Part shown: one piece after another, positions 29,576 through 37,725 of the stretch
Layout: each line of letters begins with the position of its first letter
Position numbering within the stretch: the stretch's first letter is position 1
Program-made: the position numbers and the translations under genes
The notes under the pieces: model-generated
Databases searched by the model: none
What the model was told of the DNA's origin: nothing
The model's input: the letters and a program-made list of their open reading frames with translations, nothing else
NCBI GenBank assembly: GCA_017626555.1
Contig: JAGAIM010000072.1
Coordinates: 157,194-221,193, forward strand
Reading direction: 5' to 3'
DNA: 64,000 nucleotides
Origin: Bacteroidales bacterium
GTDB lineage: Bacteria; Bacteroidota; Bacteroidia; Bacteroidales; UBA932

Positions 29576-30751
29576 TCAGGTGCGTACTGCGCGGAGCAAC
29601 TGCTGCATAGCCCTGTTCAATATGCTACGTTGTGTACCGACATTGAGTCTCATAAAACCCTCTCCTCCCGGATTGAACATCTCGCCGTCGTTGAGAGCCA
29701 GACCTGCTTTGTTGGTAAAAAGATCATTCAAGGCCTCGTGGGACAGATTCAATGAACGGCAGTCAAGCCATACCAGGAAAGAAGCCTGAGGCCTCAAAGG
29801 TTTGATCTGCGGCATTTCCCTTGCACAGAAATCCTCGATGAATTCAATATTGCCTTCAAGATATCTGAGCATCTGCTGTCTCCAATCTTCTCCTTGGCTG
29901 AATGCGGCCATCGTGGCTATAGGAGCAAACAGGTGAGGTGCTCCCAACTCACTGGCCTCGATCCATTTGAAGAATCGCTCACGAAGTGCCGGATCTGGGA
30001 CTATTGCGTATGAACTTACGATTCCGGCAATGTTGAAGGTCTTTGACGGTGCACCGAATGTGATGCTGCATTGCGCTGCTTCTGGAGATACGCTTGCAAA
30101 AGGAATATGCTTGTTGCCGAAGAGTGCCATATCGCAGTGAATCTCGTCGGATATCACGATTATTCCACGATTGTGGCAGAATGATGCCAGTTTCTCCAAT
30201 GTCTCACGAGGCCATACTATTCCTCCAGGGTTGTGAGGATTGGACAGTATCAGCATACGGCATCTGTCATCGCAGACTGTTTCCAGATTCTCGAAATCCA
30301 TTTCATAATGCCCGTCAGGCATTTCGCGTAAAGGGTTGAATACCACTTCTCTACCGTTTTTCTGTGGCACCAGTCGGAAAGGATGATAGACTGGAGGCTG
30401 GATGATGACCTTGTCATCCTTTTCCAGCAAGGCATTTATAGCCATACCGATTCCTTTGACTATGCCAGGAATGAATGTCATCCATTCGCATTCAGTCTGC
30501 CAACCGTGGCGCTCGGCTATCCACTTGCTGACGGTCGGCCAGTATTCCTCAGGCATAACGGTATATCCGAAAACAGGATGCTCCATTCTTTTGTGCAGAG
30601 CCTCTGTTATGAAATCAGGGGTCTCGAAGTCCATATCCGCCACCCAGAGAGGAATAAGGTCTTCTCTTCCGTAGATCTTCTTCAGAGCATCTGTCTTGAA
30701 GGCTCCGGATCCTCGACGGTCTGTCTCCTTGTCGAAATCATATATCTTCAT
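29576..30751 (-). CDS. patB: MalY/PatB-type PLP-dependent C-S lyase (aminotransferase fold)
   Basis: This is a 391-residue fold-type I PLP enzyme of the MalY/PatB group, cystathionine beta-lyase-like. The N-terminus FDKETDRRGSGAFKTDALK and PLWVADMDFETPDFI are characteristic. The PLP lysine is in GAPSKTFNIAG, NPHNPGGIVW is the substrate and cofactor Asn loop, and SDEIHCDM has the pyridine-N Asp. It likely cleaves cystathionine or related sulfur amino acids in the cytoplasm. It is a lone gene diverging from the SGNH esterase; a TAGATTTG -7 box lies at 30778-30785. Confidence 0.9.
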   Translation of the reverse strand: MKIYDFDKETDRRGSGAFKTDALKKIYGREDLIPLWVADMDFETPDFITEALHKRMEHPVFGYTVMPEEYWPTVSKWIAERHGWQTECEWMTFIPGIVKGIGMAINALLEKDDKVIIQPPVYHPFRLVPQKNGREVVFNPLREMPDGHYEMDFENLETVCDDRCRMLILSNPHNPGGIVWPRETLEKLASFCHNRGIIVISDEIHCDMALFGNKHIPFASVSPEAAQCSITFGAPSKTFNIAGIVSSYAIVPDPALRERFFKWIEASELGAPHLFAPIATMAAFSQGEDWRQQMLRYLEGNIEFIEDFCAREMPQIKPLRPQASFLVWLDCRSLNLSHEALNDLFTNKAGLALNDGEMFNPGGEGFMRLNVGTQRSILNRAMQQLLRAVRT

Positions 30752-30777
30752 ATCGGTTGTCAGTTTTTAGTGCTATG

Positions 30778-30785
30778 CAAATCTA
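30778..30785 (-). promoter_or_regulatory. Bacteroides-type -7 box for patB
   Basis: The minus strand reads TAGATTTG, matching the TAnnTTTG consensus of Bacteroidetes primary-sigma promoters. It lies 27 bp upstream of the start codon at 30751. No good TTTG -33 box was found at the right spacing. Confidence 0.5.
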
Positions 30786-30818
30786 ATCATTTTCCAGTCA
30801 TTATGGCGATAATTTCAT

Positions 30819-30826
30819 TACTTTTG
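30819..30826 (+). promoter_or_regulatory. Bacteroides-type -7 box for SGNH gene
   Basis: TACTTTTG matches TAnnTTTG and lies 20 bp upstream of the ATG at 30847. Confidence 0.5.
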
Positions 30827-30846
30827 TATCAGCAAATTTCAAGTCT

Positions 30847-31938
30847 ATGAAGAAGATATGTATATTGATTGCGGCGCTTGCTTCCGGTTTTGCTCTGTAT
30901 GCTCAGGAAGTACGTTATTATAATGCCGCCGATTTGACTGTCATCGGCAAGGCCATCCCGACATCCAAAGATTTTACAAGAATCGATACGTCGGCTTATA
31001 GATTCAGTAATGAGATTATCGATGACTTTGCCTGTCATTCCACTGGTCTTGCGGTTCTGTTTGCAACGGACAGTCCGTTCATCAAGGCCCGCTGGCAGAC
31101 TTCCCCTGCGAATGCTTCGGAAAATATGACGGCAATTGCTCAGAAAGGACTTGATCTTTATATAAGGCAGGACGGAGAATGGGTCTTTGCCGGGGTCGGA
31201 AGACCGCAGATGGACAAGGGACCGGAGTATGCCTGCCACGAGGGAACTATAGTGAAGTCGATGGCTCCGGGACGTAAGGAATGTCTTCTGTATCTGCCGC
31301 TGTATGACAGGCTTGATTCTCTTTTTATAGGCGTGGCTGAAGGCTCCTGTATGGAGCCGTTGGATAATCCTTTCCGTTACAGAATCGTAGTCAAGGGCTC
31401 AAGTGTAACTCACGGATTGGCAGCGTCTCGTCCAGGTATGAGTTATGCAGCACGCTTCGGGCGTGATAACGGATTTTATTGTTTCAATCTGGGGTTCAGC
31501 GGCCAGTCGAAACTGCAAGAGGAGTATGCGAGGTATCTTGCTGATATCGAGGATGTTGATGCTTTTATATTTGGTGCCTTTTCCAATCCGTCAGCAGAGG
31601 TGATACATAAAAACTTCGATATATTCGTAGATATAATCCGTGAATCACACCCGGAAACTCCGCTTATCTTTATGCAGACAGAACGGCGCGAGAGCCGTAA
31701 TTTCGACACTTGGCGCGAGGACTTCGAGGCCAGAAAGCAGGCCGCTGCCGAAGAAGAAATCCTTGAAAGGATGAAGACAGACAAGCATATTTATTTCATC
31801 CCTTCAGATGACTTCCTCGGGGATGACCATATCGCTACATCGGATGGGTCTCATCCTACTGATCTGGGCTTTACCAGAATGCTCGACAGCATCTCTCCTA
31901 AAATACTGAAAATCCTTCGTAAATACGGGATCAGATAA
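30847..31938 (+). CDS. Secreted two-domain SGNH/GDSL hydrolase
   Basis: This is a 363-residue exported esterase (signal peptide MKKICILIAALASGFALYAQ). The N-terminal ~140 residues form the beta-sandwich common to this SGNH subgroup (YNAADLTVIGKAIP; IKARWQTSP). The catalytic Ser is in VVKGSSVTHGL in place of GDSL. Block III is absent or altered, and the catalytic Asp-x-x-His is in TSDGSHPTDLGF. The family includes acetyl-xylan-type and other carbohydrate esterases. It is outside the PUL block but adds to the many esterases of the window. Its last eight bases overlap the end of the convergent argH gene. Confidence 0.85.
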   Translation: MKKICILIAALASGFALYAQEVRYYNAADLTVIGKAIPTSKDFTRIDTSAYRFSNEIIDDFACHSTGLAVLFATDSPFIKARWQTSPANASENMTAIAQKGLDLYIRQDGEWVFAGVGRPQMDKGPEYACHEGTIVKSMAPGRKECLLYLPLYDRLDSLFIGVAEGSCMEPLDNPFRYRIVVKGSSVTHGLAASRPGMSYAARFGRDNGFYCFNLGFSGQSKLQEEYARYLADIEDVDAFIFGAFSNPSAEVIHKNFDIFVDIIRESHPETPLIFMQTERRESRNFDTWREDFEARKQAAAEEEILERMKTDKHIYFIPSDDFLGDDHIATSDGSHPTDLGFTRMLDSISPKILKILRKYGIR

Positions 31939-33259
31939 ATCTTGCTGCGTTTTCCATCTTGGCTCTGATACGGTCGGTACATAAGTTACCGAGGCTTCCT
32001 ATGGAAGTGTGTTTCAGATCGTCGGGTGTCAATTGACCGTTTGTCTTGCCGCCCGCTCCCTGATATGAGAAACGGCCTTCATTGACCTCGATGCCTACTG
32101 ATTTGTACGCGTCACGGAAAGGCATCCCTTCGAGTGTCCTTCGATTGACTTCTTCTACTGTGAAGAGATGATCATATATCGGAGCATCGAGTATTCCTTC
32201 CTTCACGATTATGTGCTGAAGCATATAGTCGGCCATATATATGCATTTGTGCATAAGTTCCAGAGCAGGGAAGAGAATGTCCTTCAGAAGTTGGAATTCA
32301 CGGTGATAGCCGTGCGGCATATTGCTGCAAAGCATAGATATCTGGGTCTCGGCAGACATAATTCTGTTGCAGTTTCCGCGCATAATCTCCCATACATCCG
32401 GATTCTTCTTGTGCGGCATAATGCTTGACCCCGTAGTGAGTTCGTCCGGGAACTTTATGAAACCGTAATTAGGACTCATATACATACAGCAGTCTGATGC
32501 GAATTTGTTGAGGGTCAATGCGATTGCTCCCATTGCTGAGGCTACGGCACGCTCTGACTTTCCGCGGCTCAACTGTGCCGCGACCACATTGTAGTCCATA
32601 CTTCCGAAGTCGAGAAGGTCAGTGGTCATCTGACGGTCGAGCGGAAATGAACTTCCATATCCGGCAGCAGATCCTAGAGGATTCTGGTCTGTCACGTTGA
32701 ATGCTCCGTGAAGCATATACATATCGTCGGCAAGTGCCTCAGCGTAGGCTCCGAACCAAAGCCCGAATGATGATGGCATAGCAATCTGTCCGTGGGTGTA
32801 TCCGGGAAGAAGGACATCCTTGTGTTGCTCACTGAGATTCTGAAGAGTATAAAAGAGTTGGAGCACTTCATCGCGGAGTGTCAGGACCTCGTCCTTGAGG
32901 AAGAGTTTCACATCCACAAGTACCTGGTCATTCCGTGAGCGACCCGAATGTATCTTCTTGCCGATATCTCCAAGACGACGCGTAAGAAGAAGTTCAACTT
33001 GTGAATGGATGTCCTCTACATCGTCTTCAAGGATGAACTCGCCGGTATTTATCTCACTCAGGATCTGGTCGAGGGCTTCTGTCAGAGTCTCGAGTTCATC
33101 GGCAGTCAGAAGGCCGATGGATTCAAGCATCCTGATATGTGCCTTTGAGCCGATAATATCATATTTTGCCAGACGCATATCCAGAATGCGGTCATTTCCT
33201 ACGGTGAAATCTTGAACCAGGTCTGTTGCCTGTGTTCCTTTACTCCAAAGTGTACTCAT
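31931..33259 (-). CDS. argH: Argininosuccinate lyase
   Basis: This is a 442-residue cytoplasmic enzyme that splits argininosuccinate into arginine and fumarate, the last step of arginine synthesis. The family signature GSSIMPHKKNPDVWE is intact, as are HSGRSRNDQV and the fumarase/aspartase-fold segments. The start at 33259 (MSTLWSKGTQATDLV) is chosen over an upstream in-frame ATG because it matches the family start. It is the last gene of the eight-gene operon and is separated from argE' by 37 bp that hold a TGTCA-type repeat. Confidence 0.95.
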   Translation of the reverse strand: MSTLWSKGTQATDLVQDFTVGNDRILDMRLAKYDIIGSKAHIRMLESIGLLTADELETLTEALDQILSEINTGEFILEDDVEDIHSQVELLLTRRLGDIGKKIHSGRSRNDQVLVDVKLFLKDEVLTLRDEVLQLFYTLQNLSEQHKDVLLPGYTHGQIAMPSSFGLWFGAYAEALADDMYMLHGAFNVTDQNPLGSAAGYGSSFPLDRQMTTDLLDFGSMDYNVVAAQLSRGKSERAVASAMGAIALTLNKFASDCCMYMSPNYGFIKFPDELTTGSSIMPHKKNPDVWEIMRGNCNRIMSAETQISMLCSNMPHGYHREFQLLKDILFPALELMHKCIYMADYMLQHIIVKEGILDAPIYDHLFTVEEVNRRTLEGMPFRDAYKSVGIEVNEGRFSYQGAGGKTNGQLTPDDLKHTSIGSLGNLCTDRIRAKMENAARFI

Positions 33260-33268
33260 ATCTCTCAT

Positions 33269-33296
33269 TGTCATCTCGAGCGAAGTCGAGAGATCT
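33269..33296 (+). repeat. TGTCA-type short palindromic repeat, copy 2
   Basis: TGTCA is followed by TCTCGA-GCGAAG-TCGAGA and ATCT. It sits exactly between the stop of argE' (33297) and the start of argH (33259). Confidence 0.7.
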
Positions 33297-34523
33297 TTAT
33301 AATAGGTTTATAAATTCAATATACGCTTCTATTCCCTTTCGGATTTCTTCTACCAGGACATATTCGTCCTTCTTATGCGAACGTCCTGAATCGCCAGGCC
33401 CAATCTTGATCGCATCGCAGGTGATCCTCATCCAATCGGATGTCGTAGGTGATGAAAATGTCTCTATGCCAAGTGTTTCTGCAGCCTTTTGAAGAGGGGA
33501 GTCCACGAATGTCGCGCTTGAGCGGTTGGCAAGGTTGCGTGGCCTCAGTTCGCTTGTGAATATGTCTTGCAGTTCCTTCAAGATCTCCTCATTGGTGTAT
33601 TGCTCCGTAGGACGAATGTCTATGACGAAGTCACATCTGTCAGGGATGACATTGTGTGCTGTACCGGCAGAAATCTGGGTTACGTTCAGATTGACCTTGC
33701 CCATACGAGGCGATATTCTGCTGAAGTTATGCTCCCTCAGTCTGTTTATGTCGTCCAAGGCTATGTACAATGCATTCTTTCCCTCATTTCTTGCAGCGTG
33801 GCCGCTTGTTCCGTGCGCTGTCGCATCAATCACCAGAAGCCCTCTTTCCGATGTCGCAGCCTTCATCCCTGTCGGTTCTCCGATAATAGCGGAATCGACC
33901 TTTGACTCCAGTTCCGGCCATAGTCCTGTCATCCCGTTATTTCCGGATCTCTCCTCCTCGCAGGTCAGAACCAGCATCAGATTCGGTCTTCCGCCTTTTC
34001 CGGCGATACCGGTGGGGTGATGGACCGTGCTACCCCCCTGGCCGCAGGGGGAGGGACCCAAGCTTGCTTGGGAGGGGTTGTCCATCACCCCACCGGTATC
34101 GCCGGAAAGGTGCTGGAAGTATCTGTATGCTGCAATCATTGCTACAACTGATGCTCCATCGTCATTGCTTCCGAGTCCTGCCACAATCTCCTCTGCCTCT
34201 GTAGGTCTGCCGATGATACTGCTTATATTCTCGGCGACTTTCTTATAATCAGGAGTATATGGGTCGAAACCATATTCCGTACTGGGACTTACCGTATCGA
34301 TATGGGCGCACAGCATAAGTGTAGGCCTTGATGTATCCGTAATATGCTCAGCGATAATATTGTTTCCTTTCCGCTGGTGCACGATTCCATTGGCCTCAAG
34401 CCAGGAACATATATGACTGCAAACCTCTTCCTCTTCGAAAGAAGGTGACGGTATGGCAATCATCTCCTTAAGCAGATCTATTGCATCTGCAGTCAGCCTA
34501 TCTATATTCAATATGTTTCCCAT
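33297..34523 (-). CDS. argE: M20-family acetyl/succinylornithine deacylase with palindromic insertion
   Basis: This is a 408-residue metal-dependent M20 deacylase. Zn ligands and catalytic residues are in CAHIDTVSPS (His, Asp), GSNDDGASVVAM (Asp) and TCEEERSGNNG (Glu-Glu). In the succinyl-type pathway it releases ornithine from its N-acyl derivative; the operon also contains argF', so the real substrate is probably N-acylcitrulline. Residues ~139-176 (LSGDTGGVMDNP...TVHHPTGIAGKG) are an insertion relative to Bacteroides homologues as I remember them. They are encoded by a 112-bp palindromic element at 33997-34108. The insertion keeps frame and lies before the Glu-Glu strand in a loop of the catalytic domain. 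Confidence 0.88.
   Translation of the reverse strand: MGNILNIDRLTADAIDLLKEMIAIPSPSFEEEEVCSHICSWLEANGIVHQRKGNNIIAEHITDTSRPTLMLCAHIDTVSPSTEYGFDPYTPDYKKVAENISSIIGRPTEAEEIVAGLGSNDDGASVVAMIAAYRYFQHLSGDTGGVMDNPSQASLGPSPCGQGGSTVHHPTGIAGKGGRPNLMLVLTCEEERSGNNGMTGLWPELESKVDSAIIGEPTGMKAATSERGLLVIDATAHGTSGHAARNEGKNALYIALDDINRLREHNFSRISPRMGKVNLNVTQISAGTAHNVIPDRCDFVIDIRPTEQYTNEEILKELQDIFTSELRPRNLANRSSATFVDSPLQKAAETLGIETFSSPTTSDWMRITCDAIKIGPGDSGRSHKKDEYVLVEEIRKGIEAYIEFINLL
33997..34108. repeat. GC-rich palindromic element A, inside argE'
   Basis: Perfect 29-bp inverted repeats (33997-34025 and 34080-34108) enclose two small hairpins: CCCCCTG/CAGGGGG at 34034-34051 and CCCAAGC/GCTTGGG at 34057-34072. The core resembles elements at 38157-38200 and 44653-44697. 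Confidence 0.9.
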
Positions 34524-34557
34524 CCGTAAATCTGATGTTTTCGGGTAATCCCTGTCG

Positions 34558-35421
34558 TTATATCAAAACCGTTCCCTTATCATTGAGCAGGTTCCTTGCG
34601 TGCTTGATGACAACTCTTGCCACTCCGCTGTCAATCGCCTTGAATGCATTCGCCAGTTTCGGAATCATACCGTCTGCAACAATGCCTTCCTTTTTCAACT
34701 CTTCAAACCTGCTGCGGCTTATTTCGCTGATTACGCTGTTGTCATCATCCTTGTCGTATAGCACACCATCCTTCTCAAAGCAATATATCAGTTCCGTCTC
34801 GTGCGTAAGCCTTCCGTCATCACTGCAATGCGTACATTCCTCACATCTGCAGCACACTTCACGTGGAGAACGGTATCTGTAGTTTGCCATTGCAGTGGCT
34901 ACGGAAGATGCAATCGTGTCTGCATTGGTATTCAGAAGGTTACCGACTCCATCGTGGTTGATTGCGTTGAATACAGGCACTATTCCTCTTTCAAGCAAAG
35001 AATATATGAAACGGGCATTGACACATTCTCCTGTAACGTCTCCTACATATCCGTAGTCCATTTCCTTTCCGAGACTTTCAATATGTACCGGCGGCCTTTT
35101 GCGGGCTTTGATGGCATTACCGTCAGTTCCGCTCAATCCTATCGCATTACATCCTTCTGCCTGAAGCAGAGCCGTGATCTTCTTGCTGCACCATCCTGCG
35201 TAAACCATCGTGACTACCTTGAGAGCAGCCTCGTCCGTCACCCTTCTTCCTTCTATCATCACCGGTGTCAGTCCCATATCCTTCTGTATCTGGCTTGCCA
35301 TCACTCCACCACCGTGAACCAGGATCTTCATCCCTGGCATAGCAGCAAAATCTCTGGCAAACTCCTTCAACAGTTCCGGGTTGTCAACAATGTTCCCTCC
35401 TATTTTTACTATTCTGATCAT
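34558..35421 (-). CDS. argB: N-acyl-glutamate kinase with Cys-rich insertion
   Basis: This is a 287-residue amino acid kinase. Motifs: VKIGGNIVDN (here MIRIVKIGGNI), LVHGGGVMAS, VVTMVYAGWCSKKI, LSGTDGNAIKA, and the ATP-binding FEELKKEGIVADGMIPKLANAF. It phosphorylates N-acetyl- or N-succinylglutamate. Residues ~181-207 hold an unusual insertion, REVCCRCEECTHCSDDGR, just before ELIYCFEKDGVLYDKDD. Bacteroides ArgB as I know it has only a few residues there. The CxCxxCxxC pattern could bind zinc or a metal cluster; this is inference. The gene starts 98 bp after argF' in a gap holding a 10-bp perfect hairpin. Confidence 0.92.
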   Translation of the reverse strand: MIRIVKIGGNIVDNPELLKEFARDFAAMPGMKILVHGGGVMASQIQKDMGLTPVMIEGRRVTDEAALKVVTMVYAGWCSKKITALLQAEGCNAIGLSGTDGNAIKARKRPPVHIESLGKEMDYGYVGDVTGECVNARFIYSLLERGIVPVFNAINHDGVGNLLNTNADTIASSVATAMANYRYRSPREVCCRCEECTHCSDDGRLTHETELIYCFEKDGVLYDKDDDNSVISEISRSRFEELKKEGIVADGMIPKLANAFKAIDSGVARVVIKHARNLLNDKGTVLI

Positions 35422-35463
35422 ATGGTGTCACTCAACTTCTTGATTTTCAATTTCTTGCTTATT

Positions 35464-35491
35464 ATGCCTGCTGTAGTTGTTCAGCAGGCAT
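35464..35491. repeat. CAGCAGGC hairpin repeat, copy 1 (argF'-argB gap)
   Basis: ATGCCTGCTG (35464-35473) pairs with CAGCAGGCAT (35482-35491), followed on the plus strand by TTTTGCGTAAG. No plus-strand gene ends here. A near copy occurs at 51856-51887. Confidence 0.7.
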
Positions 35492-35519
35492 TTTGCGTAA
35501 GCGGCTTATTGATAGGCTA

Positions 35520-36473
35520 TTACAGGCCACCTAAAATCTCTTTCAGGATAGTCTGTGCCGAAACCACGCGGTTTGCGGCTTCCGGGATGACCAGTGACTG
35601 GGGGCTTTCAATCACTTCATCTGTCACGATCATATTCCTTCGTACTGGCAGACAGTGCATAAAATACGCATTGTTGGTCAAAGCCATCTTCTCCGCATCT
35701 ACAGTCCAGTCACGGTCTGTGCACAATATCTTGCCGTAATTGTCTCCGCTGTAGGCAGACCAGTTCTTCGCATAAATGAAATCCGCTCCCTCGAATGCTT
35801 TTCTCTGGTCATATTCGATGCGTGCGCGTCCTGTAAATGCAGGATCCAGTTCATATCCGCGAGGATGGGTGATCACAAATTCATAATCTGTCATATTTAT
35901 TCCCTCTGCGAATGAGTTCGGAACCGCCTGGGGCAGAGCCTTCGGATGAGGCGCCCAGGTCATTACGATCTTAGGTTTCTCCACCTTCTTGTATTCCTCG
36001 ATGGTTATCAGGTCCGCAAATGTCTGTAGAGGGTGTCTTGTTGCTGCTTCCATACTGAATACAGGCTTGCCGGAATATTTGATGAACTGGTTGATTATAA
36101 CCTCGTTATAGTCATCTTCTTTGTTCTCGAACTTTGCGAATGCACGGACACCGATGACATCGCAGTAGCATCCCATCACCGGGATCGCCTCGAGCAGATG
36201 TTCCGGTCTGTCGCTGTCCATTATGACGCCTCTCTCTGTTTCAAGCCTCCACGCTCCCTGGTTCACGTCGAGGACTATGACGTTCATTCCGAGATTCATA
36301 GCCGCCTTCTGGGTGCTGAGCCTTGTACGCAGGCTGGAATTGAAGAAAATCATCAGCAGGGTCTTGTTCCTGCCCAGTTCCTGATCCGCGAAGGGATTTT
36401 CCTTTACATATTTTGCCGCTTCAAGAGCCTTTGAAAGGTCTCCAAGTTGTGTTATCGATGTGAAATGTCTCAT
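35520..36473 (-). CDS. argF': N-succinylornithine carbamoyltransferase
   Basis: This is a 317-residue transcarbamoylase of the Bacteroides type. Carbamoyl-phosphate loop is FFNSSLRTRLSTQKA; other motifs are VFSMEAATRHPLQTFADLI, MTWAPHPKALPQAVPNSFAE and HCLPVRRNMIVTDEVI, all characteristic of the succinylornithine or acetylornithine enzymes rather than classical OTCase (HCLP without the DxxxSMG loop). It makes N-acylcitrulline. The start at 36473 (MRHFTSITQLGDL) is taken because the upstream 21 codons are translated from a palindromic repeat. Confidence 0.93.
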   Translation of the reverse strand: MRHFTSITQLGDLSKALEAAKYVKENPFADQELGRNKTLLMIFFNSSLRTRLSTQKAAMNLGMNVIVLDVNQGAWRLETERGVIMDSDRPEHLLEAIPVMGCYCDVIGVRAFAKFENKEDDYNEVIINQFIKYSGKPVFSMEAATRHPLQTFADLITIEEYKKVEKPKIVMTWAPHPKALPQAVPNSFAEGINMTDYEFVITHPRGYELDPAFTGRARIEYDQRKAFEGADFIYAKNWSAYSGDNYGKILCTDRDWTVDAEKMALTNNAYFMHCLPVRRNMIVTDEVIESPQSLVIPEAANRVVSAQTILKEILGGL

Positions 36474-36485
36474 AATTTCATTTTT

Positions 36486-36512
36486 AGACCCCTCGTCAAG
36501 CTCGGGGTGACA
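36486..36512 (-). repeat. TGTCA-type short palindromic repeat, copy 3
   Basis: The minus strand reads TGTCACCCCGAGC-TTGAC-GAGGGGTCT with CCCC/GGGG arms. It spans the end of argD: the repeat supplies the last codons and the TGA stop of argD. Confidence 0.7.
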
Positions 36513-37635
36513 GGTCGGTGAGTTCTTTCCAAGCATTTACAAATGATTCGGCTGTTTCCCTTGATACGGTAAGTGACGGCAGGAGGCGTATCACGCCGGC
36601 ACCGGCTGCTCCGGTAAAGAAATGTTTCTTGAACAGAAGCCTGTCGCGCAGGCCGATATATTCCTCATTCAGTTCAAGACCTATCATCAGGCCTTTGCCT
36701 CTGTATTCCTTGATGGCCTTGTCGTCTCTGAATGCTTCTGCAAAATATTTTCCGATTTCAGCAGCATTCTCAATAAGATGTTCATTCTCAATAATATCCA
36801 ATACCGCAAGAGCCGCTGTGCAGGCCAGATGGTTTCCTCCGAAAGTGGTGCCCAGCATTCCGTATGAAGCCTTGATGGCAGGACTGATGATCACTCCACC
36901 GATAGGGAATCCGTTACCCATACCCTTGGCCATAGTGACGATATCTGCCCTTACTCCATAATGCTGATGGGCAAAGAATTTTCCGGTACGCCCGTATCCC
37001 GACTGTATCTCATCAAGAATAAGCGCACAGCCATATCGGTCACAAATTCCGCGAAGCCCGTGGATGAAGTCTGCTGTAGGTTCGTATATTCCTGCCACTC
37101 CCTGGATGCCCTCGATTATAACTGCAGCAAAATCACCCTTTGACAACTCTGCAGAAACAGCCTCCAGATCATTTAGCGGCGCGAAAACGATATTTTCTGT
37201 AGCATTGAAAGGAGCCTGTATCTTAGGATTGTCTGTTGCAGCCACCGCACCGGATGTCCTTCCGTGGAAAGCCTTCCTGAATGCAAGCACCTTGGCCTTG
37301 CCAGTATGGAATGATGCCACCTTCAGGGCATTTTCGTTTGCCTCAGCCCCACTGTTGCAAAGAAACAGCGCATAATCCTCATATCCGCAGATCTTTCCAA
37401 GACGTGCAGCCAGATCTCTTTGAAGTGAATTCTGAACTGCATTCGAATAGAATCCCAATTTGCTCAACTGCTCGGAAATCATCTTCACATAATGAGGATG
37501 CGAGTGACCGACGGAAATCACAGCGTGACCGCCGTAAAGATCGGTATATTCCACCCCATCCTTATCCCACAATGTCGTATCCTGTCCCCTGACAGGCTCT
37601 ATATCCCATAAAGGGTAAACATCAAATAAATTCAT
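36496..37635 (-). CDS. argD: N-acylornithine aminotransferase
   Basis: This is a 379-residue class-III PLP aminotransferase. Motifs: LYGGHAVISVGHSHP, NSGAEANENALKVAS, AFHGRTSGAVAATD, LDEIQSGYGRTGKFFAHQ, and MAKGMGNGFPIGG with the PLP lysine. It transfers the amino group to N-acylglutamate semialdehyde. The start at 37635 (MNLFDVYPLWDIEPV) fits the family better than an ATG 33 bp upstream. The last codons LSPRA and the stop come from a TGTCA repeat, so the natural C-terminus has been replaced. Confidence 0.94.
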   Translation of the reverse strand: MNLFDVYPLWDIEPVRGQDTTLWDKDGVEYTDLYGGHAVISVGHSHPHYVKMISEQLSKLGFYSNAVQNSLQRDLAARLGKICGYEDYALFLCNSGAEANENALKVASFHTGKAKVLAFRKAFHGRTSGAVAATDNPKIQAPFNATENIVFAPLNDLEAVSAELSKGDFAAVIIEGIQGVAGIYEPTADFIHGLRGICDRYGCALILDEIQSGYGRTGKFFAHQHYGVRADIVTMAKGMGNGFPIGGVIISPAIKASYGMLGTTFGGNHLACTAALAVLDIIENEHLIENAAEIGKYFAEAFRDDKAIKEYRGKGLMIGLELNEEYIGLRDRLLFKKHFFTGAAGAGVIRLLPSLTVSRETAESFVNAWKELTDLSPRA

Positions 37636-37725
37636 AGCACTTTCATACTCAATATCTTCCAATCGCATTTCAAGGTCTTTGTCTATGGTATTCTTCTGTT
37701 TGCAGGGAGCACAATGCCTTCCGAC

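Noticed and set aside
34801-35739. 312-codon plus-strand ORF across argB and argF'
   Set aside because: Antisense shadow of two well-supported genes and a gap; no family motif.
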